NCBI GenBank assembly: GCA_004352715.1
Contig: SCFE01000043.1
Location: 1,734,531 to 1,798,530 of the forward strand
DNA length: 64,000 nucleotides
Direction of reading: 5' to 3'
DNA from: Hofstenia miamia
Lineage: Eukaryota; Xenacoelomorpha; Acoela
Of this stretch, positions 35,328 through 45,903 are shown one piece after another. The notes below the pieces were generated by a model. The model saw nothing but the letters and a program-made list of their open reading frames with translations. It was not told the DNA's origin and made no database searches. Numbering within the stretch: the first letter of the stretch is position 1; each line of letters begins with the position of its first letter. The position numbers and the translations under genes are program-made.

Positions 35328-36515
35328 TGTAGAATCGTGGGCTGTGATTTTACTAGTAACTAATTGACTCTGCAGAAGGTTTAACATAGGAAACAGCAGC
35401 CCTGATTCTGGGGAAACAAGTAAAGAGAAAATAAACTAATATAAAAACAATTGTAGTTCATCCAAGTACTTGATATGATACTTTAGGTCTTCCCAAGATG
35501 ATCAACTAANNNNNNNNNNNNNNNNNNNNNNNNNNNNNNNNNNNNNNNNNNNNNNNNNNNNNNNNNNNNNNNNNNNNNNNNNNNNNNNNNNNNNNNNNNN
35601 NNNNNNNNNNNNNNNNNNNNNNNNNNNNNNNNNNNNNNNNNNNNNNNNNNNNNNNNNNNNNNNNNNNNNNNNNNNNNNNNNNNNNNNNNNNNNNNNNNNN
35701 NNNNNNNNNNNNNNNNNNNNNNNNNNNNNNNNNNNNNNNNNNNNNNNNNNNNNNNNNNNNNNNNNNNNNNNNNNNNNNNNNNNNNNNNNNNNNNNNNNNN
35801 NNNNNNNNNNNNNNNNNNNNNNNNNNNNNNNNNNNNNNNNNNNNNNNNNNNNNNNNNNNNNNNNNNNNNNNNNNNNNNNNNNNNNNNNNNNNNNNNNNNN
35901 NNNNNNNNNNNNNNNNNNNNNNNNNNNNNNNNNNNNNNNNNNNNNNNNNNNNNNNNNNNNNNNNNNNNNNNNNNNNNNNNNNNNNNNNNNNNNNNNNNNN
36001 NNNNNNNNNNNNNNNNNNNNNNNNNNNNNNNNNNNNNNNNNNNNNNNNNNNNNNNNNNNNNNNNNNNNNNNNNNNNNNNNNNNNNNNNNNNNNNNNNNNN
36101 NNNNNNNNNNNNNNNNNNNNNNNNNNNNNNNNNNNNNNNNNNNNNNNNNNNNNNNNNNNNNNNNNNNNNNNNNNNNNNNNNNNNNNNNNNNNNNNNNNNN
36201 NNNNNNNNNNNNNNNNNNNNNNNNNNNNNNNNNNNNNNNNNNNNNNNNNNNNNNNNNNNNNNNNNNNNNNNNNNNNNNNNNNNNNNNNNNNNNNNNNNNN
36301 NNNNNNNNNNNNNNNNNNNNNNNNNNNNNNNNNNNNNNNNNNNNNNNNNNNNNNNNNNNNNNNNNNNNNNNNNNNNNNNNNNNNNNNNNNNNNNNNNNNN
36401 NNNNNNNNNNNNNNNNNNNNNNNNGAAACATAATTCTGACGTCATAGTGACGTGATACAAAAGGAAATAAAAATCAACTAAATAATAAACACGAATTTCC
36501 CCGAGTGACTCTACA
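35328..36515 (-). mobile_element. E1 gypsy element, 3' LTR (interrupted by a 915-N gap)
   Basis: Plus-strand ends TGTAGA..TCTACA. 35328-35509 and 36425-36515 match the solo LTR (45904-46822), so the LTR should be about 920 bp and the gap (35510-36424) is probably too long. The LTR carries a CRE palindrome TGACGTCA at 36437-36444. It is preceded by CTAT, the target site also seen at the solo LTR. Confidence 0.85.
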
Positions 36516-36526
36516 CGCCCCCCCTT
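36516..36526 (-). promoter_or_regulatory. Polypurine tract of E1
   Basis: Sense strand AAGGGGGGGCG directly abuts the LTR start TGTAGA. It lies just after the TAA of ORF3. The same tract is seen in E2 (53115-53123) and, with C-to-T decay, in E3 (49665-49672). Confidence 0.8.
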
Positions 36527-36533
36527 GCTCAAA

Positions 36534-37514
36534 TTAATTTGGCGGCAGCAGGTGGAGAGTGGGACCTGACACAATGCATTGAGTAGCCATTACCATTTCT
36601 GTTGCTAAGTCACCTTCCCATTGTTCAAGGGTGGCATACTGAGATTCCTGGGATAGCTGCATTAGGACCTCTCTCTGAGTGACCACTTTGTCTTTCAATT
36701 TGAAGTATCAGAGAGTTGGTAATCTGTCGCTGATAGGGCAATTTCAATCTGGTCATCCTGTACTTCATGGATTCTTAAAAAGTAGATAACTAGCAAGTTC
36801 GGAAAATCAATGTTCACTGGGTCGAAGCTTCGTATTGTGCTACTGTTATTCAAGAATTGACATAAATTGTATATCGAGAAATCCTCATCAAAGGAAATGT
36901 GGACAGTGCTTCGCCAATATAATCGACTCACTTCTTCGAGCATAGCAGCACCGTAACAAATAATGCAGTTGATAGGTGGACGTCTCTCGGCGTCAATAAT
37001 GAAAGGTATCATGTTGACTGAACAGCTTAGTTTTTTAGTATTGTACGTCCATCTTAACTGGTTCTGAGTCGCCTCCGAGATGTTATTGCGAATGTAATGG
37101 ACCTCGCAAGTAAGGGTGTAGTGTATCCGCACCAACTGTGCCGCACCAACTGTGTACATCTTTTTCTTCCGATCTTCCATCTTCTGAGACCTAACAGAGG
37201 ATGTAACGGACATACCTGAGGTCGAGGGGGCTATCAAATCACTCGTCAGGGTAAATTACACTAAAAGGTTCATGTAAAGGGTTGGGATTTAAAGTTTTTG
37301 ATGGTGAATGCGCCAGCTCTGCTCGCCCGCGTGGAGGTATGTATCCCCCCATGGAGTAGCAAGATGAGGACGGTGTTGATGCTCTCTGCTCACCTAAGCG
37401 TGGAGCTACGTATCGCCCACACGGTATAGGGTTCTCCTCAGCACCTTCATGTCGTCCTCGTTTACGGGCCTCATCGCGCCTGGATGAGGATGAGCCATTG
37501 TTACTACCCTCCAT
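36534..37514 (-). pseudogene. E1 ORF3, internally deleted copy of the third ORF
   Basis: The ATG at 37514-37512 overlaps the pol stop (TAG 37504-37506) in another frame. The N-terminus is Arg/Gly/Ser-rich (SSSSRRDEARKRGRHEG, then GRYVAPRLGEQ). A frame change near 37240 leads to a region matching E2 ORF3 (IRNNISEATQNQLRWTYN against IRDNISEETKDQLRRTYN; SRLYWRSTVH against SRLYWHSTVH). After about 36720 it jumps to sequence matching the last 65 codons of E2 ORF3 (VVTQREVLMQL) and ends with TAA at 36534. Some 2.5 kb present in E2 is missing here. Function unknown. Confidence 0.7.
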
Positions 37515-40500
37515 CTTTCGTCTCACTCTGCGACGACGGGACGGAGGAGCTGGCGACTCGCGTTTCTTCCCTATCGGTGGTGTCATTCCTAAACATAATG
37601 TTAAGGTCCCAAATATTGGGATCATAGGTTTGATTAACTCTAGTGCGCCTTGCAGGCAAAACTCGTGAGCTACTAGTGTCAATTGTTTCAGGCTCAAAAT
37701 CAGTGTCAGATAAACTTTCCTCAGCAAATTCTGTCAAATTATCGTAAGTGGTGTATTCATCGACACCATTATCAATTAAAGTGTACTCGTTGTTATCATC
37801 GATGATGACGTTGTCGATATCCTTAATCGCGCGTTTTAATCTCTGAAAATGTACAGTTCTTCCGTTACTAAGTGTGTATGTGTTATGATCGAGCACTTTC
37901 TCTATTGTAAAAGGGCCTTGCCAATTATTGGCTAACTTTCTTACTTGGTTGTGATCGGTTGTAATTCGTGGAAGATATGCAAATACTTTATCTCCTCGTT
38001 TATGAGGTTCACCATATAATTTTTTGTTAAAAGTTCTCCTCTGTCTTGTACAAGACTGGTTTGTGTTATGAACAATGGTTAAGTGAATTTCCTGCATGTC
38101 ACGTAAAAGTTGATTTACATATCGTTCTAAAGTAATTTCAGAATAGTTCGGATACATCATGGATAATGACATTAGAGCTTCGCATCCAAACATGGCTCTA
38201 AAAGGAGTTATTCCAGTAGTTGAGTGCACGGATGTGTTGTAAAAGAATTCAATACTCTCTATTACTCGACGCCAACTTTTCCCTGCAGCTCGCGATACTG
38301 CGACTCTAATCAGTTTTATCAGGGTTCGATTCAGTCGCTCCACCAATCCGTTCACTTGGGGGTGGTAGGCAGTAGTGAAATCATGTAGTATTTCCAATTC
38401 GGTCATAAGAGTTTTCATTAGATTACTTTCGAATTGTGGGCCACGATCTGACACTAAACAAGACATAGGACCCAACTTTAATATCCACTCTTTTAATATC
38501 TTGTCTGCTACCTTTTCGGCAAGTGTGCTGTCCATAGGGATGATACGGGCATACTTAGTAAAATGATCAACGAGTACTAATAGATATTGAAACCCCTCAC
38601 TATCACGAGATAGTTGCTCTATGTCCATGTGCACAATCTCGTTTGGGCTTGATGCGGCACGACATTCCAGTTCGGCACGTTGTTCAGGAAAATGGGCGGC
38701 GTTATTCAGTAGACACGTTTTGCATTTGTCGATAACATCTTGAACGGTCGCCCTAATGCCGATCGTGACATAGCGAGAATTGAATGTTTTTTCGGTTTGA
38801 ATAATCCCAAGGTGACCTTTCTCATGAACTCTTCTCACAAGATCCCTTTTAAAGTACTCAGGTATAGCTAGACGGTTATTTCGGCTTTTTACATATAATA
38901 GGCCATTCTCTGTGGTTGTCCAATTATATCTGTTGTAATATCTCACCGCGGTCGGCGAAAGAGGAAAAAATGGATCATTCATTCTTTTCATAATCTCAGA
39001 TAACACAAGATCGTTTTGTTGGTGTTTTATAATTTCCTCTTCGGAAATCTCCTCACGAATTAGGATTGGCAAAATTTCCTTGCCATTTCTATCAGCATTT
39101 ATCTCAGGAATTAGTTCATACTCAGTATGGGGTATGAATGTGAACGGTACCTTTTCTCCTGCGGGCTTCTTCAAATCTCGTTCATAACTTGGTAGCGCAG
39201 TCCAATAGTCTGCGTTTAAATGTAAACGTCCAGGGCGATGCTTAATAGAAAATGAAAAATCGTTAAGATATTCTATCCACCTGGCTACTATACTGGATCG
39301 ATCTCCTGAGAACTTCTTGAGCCAAGCCAACGCACTGTTGTTGGTGCGCACTATGAACTTCCTCCCTAGAATGAAATATCGAAATTTCTTTAATGACTCT
39401 ACTAACGCTAACATTTCGCACTTGGTAGCGCCGTAGTTTTTCTCAGCGGCTCTTAATTTTCTGCTGAAATATTGAACTGGACATTCGACTCCATTGATTT
39501 CTTGACTCAACACGCCACTGATAGCTACCGCACTGGCGTCACAGTCGACAATAAACTCTCGTGTATAATCAGGGGTGTTCAGTGATGGAATTTTTTGTAG
39601 TTCGGACTTAATTCCTTCCAACGCTTCCTGCTCAGTCCAGGTCCATTTAAATTCATGGGATTTTTTAAGCAATTGAGTTATTGATTTAGTCTTTTCAGCC
39701 AGGTCGGGGATGAACATACCGTAATAATTCAAGAATCCCATTAATCTCTGTACGTCTTTCCTGCTTCGAGGTGTTTCGATCCGCTCTAAGAACTGCCTGG
39801 CATTAGTTTTAATCGAGATTCTCCCGTGTTCGATTACCCTTCCTAAAAAGGTGACTTTGACCTGTGCTAAAGAGCATTTATTTCCGTTAACCTTGAGACC
39901 AGCTTTCTGTAGTAATTCCAGGGTTCTTTGTAACTTCTTGAGATGGTCCTCAAAGGTGTCACTTGCCACTAAAATATCGTCGATGTACGCAGAAATCCCT
40001 GGTTCAAGAATATTAGCGTCGTTGGTTAGTACCTTAGTGACATAACGCTGGAACGTGGCTGGTGCATTACATAACCCGAACGCCATATATTTCCATTCGT
40101 ACAGTCCGTACGGCGTGATAAAAGCGGTCTTGGGGATATCGGACTTCCGCATTGGTACCTGCCAGTAGGCCTTACAAAGATCAAGGCAAGAAAAGAACTT
40201 ATACTTGGTAGCGTCATACAGAAGATCTTCAATTCGAGGTAATGGGTAGGCGTCTTTAACTGTAATGTCATTTAACTTACGAAAATCGATGCAGAGTCGA
40301 TATTTTTCGCCTTGTCTAATAAACACAGTGGGTGCCGCATAGGGACTATTACTCCCTTGGATTATTCCACTCTCTATCAAGTCCTTCAGAATTTTTTCAT
40401 ATTCTGCTTTTAAGTTTTCTGGAACTCTTCAGACAGGCAGGCGGATCAGTCTCTCTTGCTTTACCTTGATCGCATGCTCCTCTCCAATCGCCTGCCCCAC

Positions 40501-41388
40501 ACTGATTGCACCATAATTAAACATCTCACTGTTACTACGCAGTATTGATATAAGGGACGTTTTCTCCCCATCGGTTAAATGAGAGTGAGTTTCATCGTTC
40601 ACAGTGGGGATCCTCACAGTAGTCGACTCTTCCAGGTCGTGGATGGCAGTACAAATGGTTAAACAGGAGTTTTCGACATTTTCAATTCGAACGGGCACAC
40701 CGATTATTTGGAGATCGCGTTCATTGAACCTCACTGGATGCTTAGATCCATTCAGAATAGTAACGTGAGTTCTTCCTGAACTCACTTTACACAAATCGGG
40801 CGAAAAGGAGATTCCTTTGATGTGTTTGCCTGTTTGGCCTGCTATCATTACATCACAATTCGTTTCTGGGTTTGCATACATGGCTACTTGAGTCCAATGT
40901 TTCACTTCTAAATGAATGGGCTCTTTCAAGTAGAACACAACTTCCCGCTCAAGAATGGTTACTAACTGATCTTTTATGGATATAGTATTGTTCTTGAAAT
41001 CAATCACGCATGAATTTTTTTCCAAAAAAACGTACCCCAATATCAAATCATACAGAAGCTGATGATTAGAGGTGTCAATGACGATTAGATTGACTTTGAA
41101 TCGCTCAGTCCGAATTTGTAATGTCACATTTTTTAGTTTCCCTTTTAGGGAAATCGCATTTCCTGAGGTGTTGATGAGTTTAATATTGGTTGAAGGATTA
41201 AGGTAGTCACGGGTGAAACAGATATCCTTACAACATTCGTCGCTAATGATCGACGCGGCAGCTCTGGTATCAATAGTAGCATTAATAATCCTTCCGTTCA
41301 TCTCCACAGGAATCAAGTTCTTCCTTATCATATTAGTTATTACTAATACGTCCTGTGCGCGTTTTGAGGGAGTCAGCGCTCCCGTCAA
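37504..41388 (-). pseudogene. pol: E1 pro-pol polyprotein (Ty3/gypsy), nearly intact
   Basis: Entered by -1 frameshift from gag. The protease has IDTRAAASII where DTGA is expected, so Gly is Arg. RT shows LCIDFRKLN, FSCLDLCKAYWQ, the catalytic YIDDILV (near 39980) and FLGRV. RNase H has FIVDCDASAVAISG, then RTNNSALAWL where the catalytic Asp of RTDN is Asn. Integrase has HEKGHLGI and CKTCLL (zinc), VHMDIEQL, SDRGPQF and GLVERLNRTL (D, D, E), then WQGPFTIEKVLDHNTYTL of the GPY/F type. The only stop is TGA at 40429-40431, where E2 has Arg. The domain order PR-RT-RH-IN is that of Ty3/gypsy. Ends with TAG at 37504. Two active-site changes and the stop make it non-functional. Confidence 0.9.
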
Positions 41389-41394
41389 TTTAAA
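41368..41394 (-). promoter_or_regulatory. E1 gag-pro -1 ribosomal frameshift signal
   Basis: Slippery heptamer T TTA AAT (41394-41388) in the gag frame, followed at once by the gag stop TGA. Four bases later is a perfect stem GGGAG-(6-nt loop)-CTCCC (41383-41368). Pro is in the -1 frame. E2 has the same arrangement at 60645-60670 with changed stem sequence. Confidence 0.75.
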
Positions 41395-43154
41395 TGAGGC
41401 TCAGTTTCGTTTAAGTCTACTAATAAGGTGTCAGAAGAAGAGGCAACCGGCGGCTCGTCAACTACAAAACCCTCGCCTTCAGCAACTATCTGAATCTTGG
41501 CCTTACAGTTTGATTTGAAATGCCCCTTTTCACCACAACGGAAACATCTGACTGAGGACATATCAAATTCCTTCTTTAGAAGGGTCTTTTTAGTCTGATC
41601 CACCTTTCCAGTAGTACCGGAGAGCTCGTAGAGATCCTTATCAATTCGATTGGAGTTGTAGATCATGTAGACTACACTGATAGCTTTTCTGATAATCTCA
41701 TGTAAATTTTCTTCTGGATCACATTTCATTTCCAGGCGACTTCAGATCGATGGAGGAAATCCTCTGCAAATATACAAGAAGAGATCGTGCCTGGAATACT
41801 CAGGAGACAGACTACTAAGTCGGAAGAGTCTTTCGACTTGCGTGATGTAATTTCGAATATCATCTCCTCGCTTAAAACTCATGTCGCAAAGCAGCGTTTT
41901 GTACTGATGTTTTATATGAGGAGCTTTGTAATGATCCTCAAAGAATCCTACTAATAGTTGATAATCCGTCTTGATGTGTCGATCCAGCATCATATATTGA
42001 TTATAGGCAAGCCCACTCAAGTACAGTGGGAATTGTGACACGGCATCCTCTTGAGAGGTTTTGTATTGCTTCATATGGAGTTCGAATAGGAAAAACCATT
42101 CTTCGAAAGATTGTGAGACTGCATCAATCTGCCCCGTGAACTTGGGTAAAACTGAGTGCTTACTGTGGACTGGTATTTGTCCAGGGGTCTTGATGGGAAG
42201 AATCGAATGGCGAAATCAGGGTCTCTGATCTGAAGTACTACCAGCATTAACTGGACTCAAGGCATCAGACATATGTTCCTTTGAAGAAACACAAGGTGAT
42301 GGCTGCACGGAACTAGCCGGAATGCAATCTCGATCTTGAGTAGGAATCTCGACGGTGGCAATAGAGGCTTGCGTAAAAGTGGGAGTAGAAGAAACAAACG
42401 GATTTATGCAAGATGACACTGACGGGGGAGGAACCGTATTTCTTCTTTCGTCATGCTGAGAAGGTGTAAGACCATTCGAAAGAACAGGAGTTATAGGTCC
42501 ACCGCGAATCATTTGAGCGAATTTCTCAGTTATAGTCTCAGCAAAATCCCCTAACGCTTCATTCAATGTAGCATGCGTAACGAATTCGTCAACTGGAAGC
42601 TTCATAAGGTTAGCTTCTTCTGATTTGGCCATTTGAGTTTTTAACTCGTGAATTTGCAATTCCAAGGCAACAGTTGATTCTAGCATTCTCATTTCCATCT
42701 TTTGGTATGCAACGTGCTGAGTATTCAGTTCAGCTTGAAGAGACTCAATCTGGCGCTCACTGTCCATTCTCATAGCGACTTGCTGTGACAAAGCATCTTT
42801 CAAATGCTTGATTTCCATCTGTTGAGTATCAAACCGAGGCAAAGAGTTTATTATGTTATCAGTGTGACGATCAGGACAAAATGGAATAGGAGGAGCATTT
42901 TGGGTATTTAAAACTCTGTGAAGCCGCCTTTGCTGAACGTCGGGGCTGCTGGTGCCTTTGCGGGCATATGGACTAGTTGAGGCCAGATGATCTTGACGTT
43001 GAGACGACGTCTGAATGGGAGAAGTCAGAGGGCAGAAATTTAACAACGATCCAACGGTGCAAGGGGCAACGTCCTGGTTGCCAGCGCTTACACAGGGGAC
43101 ACTCGGAGGAGTCCCAAAAGTAGGAGAATAAGTAACTGTACGATTCGAATCCAT
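41385..43154 (-). pseudogene. gag: E1 gag (Ty3/gypsy type, one zinc knuckle)
   Basis: About 590 codons from ATG at 43154. N-terminal region with TYSPTFGTPP and NQDVAPCTVGSLLNF, shared with E2. A coiled coil lies near 42850-42600 (SERQIESLQAELNTQHVAYQ). The capsid-like part has QFPLYLSGLAYNQYMMLD and RNYITQVERLFRLSSL. The zinc knuckle is CFRCGEKGHFKSNC (CX2CX4HX4C, near 41550). In-frame TGA codons at 42216-42218 and 41742-41744 replace Arg codons of E2. The open frame upstream of 43154 is leader sequence; E2 gag starts at the equivalent ATG. Confidence 0.87.
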
Positions 43155-43536
43155 TGATCTACAAGAAAAATAACAAGAAAGAATAACTACACTAACAGAC
43201 ACTTGGGAGCACTTTCCAATCACAGAAGAAACACACAGCTCATAACAATCATAGAATCCAAACCCAAATGTGAGATTACGGTGATACTTGGTAATAAATC
43301 CAACACATAAAGCACTGAGACAAAAACAGATTGGTAACAGGTAAAACACAGACATAAACTAAACCAAACACTAAGAAAGATCGCGGTTGCCCTCCCAACA
43401 GAGAGAAGAAGGATCTGAGTACATCAGTTGGTAGATTTACACGGAAACCCAATTGCCATCAGGCACCAAAACTAAATCAGAACCAACTCCAAACCACCAA
43501 AAGAAACAACCAAGAATATGTTGTTATCACGTCAGC

Positions 43537-43554
43537 GTCCTGTCACGGTCGCCA
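43537..43554 (-). promoter_or_regulatory. E1 tRNA primer binding site
   Basis: Sense strand TGGCGACCGTGACAGGAC immediately after the LTR end TCTACA. It would pair with a tRNA ending ..GTCACGGTCGCCA, which I believe is an Arg tRNA (unchecked). The first 15 bases are the same in E2 (62855-62872). Confidence 0.8.
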
Positions 43555-44465
43555 TGTAGAGAAAATAACTAATAGAAACAATTGTAATTCATCCAAGTAT
43601 TTGATACTATACTTTAGGTATTTCCAAGATGATCAATCAACGTGGCTTCCAGCTGAAGCTGAGTCTTTAGAAGTAGAAACAGTTCAGTGCTCGATTAGTG
43701 CATGGTGCTACCCTATTTGTCTCTCCAAGATGATCAATTAACGTGGCTTCCAGCCAAAGCAGATTCTTTAGAAGCAGAAACATTCAGTGCTTGATTAGTG
43801 CATGGTGCTACCCTATTTGTCTCACTTATTAATTTCTATCTCATTGCAAAAGTAAAAACCTCATTTTCATTGTTAGTTCTCAGCTCACTAAATAATAGTC
43901 TGTAATTACCAGACATTCGTGTTAGCCAACAGCATGGTATCATCACAGTGTAATCAATTATAAGTGCATGTACGTGTTGAATAAAACGAGAGGTTTATTA
44001 TTTCCTTAATCGTACCCGTATCCGTAACCTAATGAGTCCACAATTTGGGCTGGGAAGATCTAATGATCGCCAGGAGCTACGTGTCGCCCTGTGCCTTAAG
44101 AAAGCACTCCCAAATTGTTGCTGAGCTTAAGCAATTATTTTCATAGTAAAATACCAAATAAAGTAACGGAGAGAAGAGTAACAGTAATTGAGGATAGATA
44201 AAATCTATTGACCATTCTCTACAAGGTTACTCATTTTATACATGGTTAACAATAAATAACTACCTGCCTTAGTTTACAATCAAAGTTAATCGTTCATGTT
44301 ATCAATTTCCCTCGCAATTCAAATTACATTTGAGCAACACGTATAGCACCTTCGAGGGGACATGAGTTCCTTCGTAAAACTGAGGTCGAAATATAACTAT
44401 GACGTCATGATGACGTTAATACAAAACAGAAAATAAAAATGAACTAAATAATAACCACGAGTTTC
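43555..44465 (-). mobile_element. E1 5' LTR, rearranged, running into a gap
   Basis: Compared with the solo LTR it lacks about 100 bp just after TGTAGA (it reads TGTAGAGAAAATAACTAAT) and carries a tandem duplication of about 110 bp (43626-43830; the unit with CGTGGCTTCCAGC, then GCTACCCTATTTGTCTC occurs twice). A CRE palindrome TGACGTCA is at 44400-44407. It stops about 20 bp short of its end at the gap. Confidence 0.8.
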
Positions 44466-45465
44466 NNNNNNNNNNNNNNNNNNNNNNNNNNNNNNNNNNN
44501 NNNNNNNNNNNNNNNNNNNNNNNNNNNNNNNNNNNNNNNNNNNNNNNNNNNNNNNNNNNNNNNNNNNNNNNNNNNNNNNNNNNNNNNNNNNNNNNNNNNN
44601 NNNNNNNNNNNNNNNNNNNNNNNNNNNNNNNNNNNNNNNNNNNNNNNNNNNNNNNNNNNNNNNNNNNNNNNNNNNNNNNNNNNNNNNNNNNNNNNNNNNN
44701 NNNNNNNNNNNNNNNNNNNNNNNNNNNNNNNNNNNNNNNNNNNNNNNNNNNNNNNNNNNNNNNNNNNNNNNNNNNNNNNNNNNNNNNNNNNNNNNNNNNN
44801 NNNNNNNNNNNNNNNNNNNNNNNNNNNNNNNNNNNNNNNNNNNNNNNNNNNNNNNNNNNNNNNNNNNNNNNNNNNNNNNNNNNNNNNNNNNNNNNNNNNN
44901 NNNNNNNNNNNNNNNNNNNNNNNNNNNNNNNNNNNNNNNNNNNNNNNNNNNNNNNNNNNNNNNNNNNNNNNNNNNNNNNNNNNNNNNNNNNNNNNNNNNN
45001 NNNNNNNNNNNNNNNNNNNNNNNNNNNNNNNNNNNNNNNNNNNNNNNNNNNNNNNNNNNNNNNNNNNNNNNNNNNNNNNNNNNNNNNNNNNNNNNNNNNN
45101 NNNNNNNNNNNNNNNNNNNNNNNNNNNNNNNNNNNNNNNNNNNNNNNNNNNNNNNNNNNNNNNNNNNNNNNNNNNNNNNNNNNNNNNNNNNNNNNNNNNN
45201 NNNNNNNNNNNNNNNNNNNNNNNNNNNNNNNNNNNNNNNNNNNNNNNNNNNNNNNNNNNNNNNNNNNNNNNNNNNNNNNNNNNNNNNNNNNNNNNNNNNN
45301 NNNNNNNNNNNNNNNNNNNNNNNNNNNNNNNNNNNNNNNNNNNNNNNNNNNNNNNNNNNNNNNNNNNNNNNNNNNNNNNNNNNNNNNNNNNNNNNNNNNN
45401 NNNNNNNNNNNNNNNNNNNNNNNNNNNNNNNNNNNNNNNNNNNNNNNNNNNNNNNNNNNNNNNNN
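44466..45465. other. Assembly gap, 1000 N
   Basis: Exactly 1000 N. It lies where the two apparent alleles (full-length E1 and solo LTR) are joined. Confidence 0.98.
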
Positions 45466-45903
45466 TGTAATTCCATATTTCAGCAATCTTAACTACATAG
45501 AAAACTAATCAAAATATAGTTTAAAGAAGTATATATATATATATATATATTTATTCAAATATATAATTACAATTTCATTGAAATTGTGTATCTAATGGTA
45601 TTTAATATTTTGTGATCTCAGATATGGGGGAAATGAGTTTGTGGGGAAGTGAGACAGACCCTGAGACAGACCCTATTCATTGGTAATTAGCCACTTTAAT
45701 TATAGTAGTATTCTATTTGCAAACATATGCAAAGAAATAATTAAAAAGCTTGAAACTCAATATAAATGGACCATTAATGTTTGTAAACAAAGTTCTAGTG
45801 CTTTAAAAAATTATATTTATAAATCAATCCCAAGCCCTAAGCAGTTAATTCAAATAAATGCCACCACTAAATTTTATAAAATTGTAAAATTGCATCCACC
45901 TAT
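45466..45903 (+). pseudogene. Second copy of LINE/TIR-element segment (near-identical to 34905-35327)
   Basis: Repeats the right arm of the long-TIR transposon and the LINE RT segment VISHFNYSSIL.. with an identical 87-codon frame. It differs by TA-repeat length and a 12-bp duplication of GAGACAGACCCT (near 45652-45675). Ends at CTAT before the solo LTR. Confidence 0.8.
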
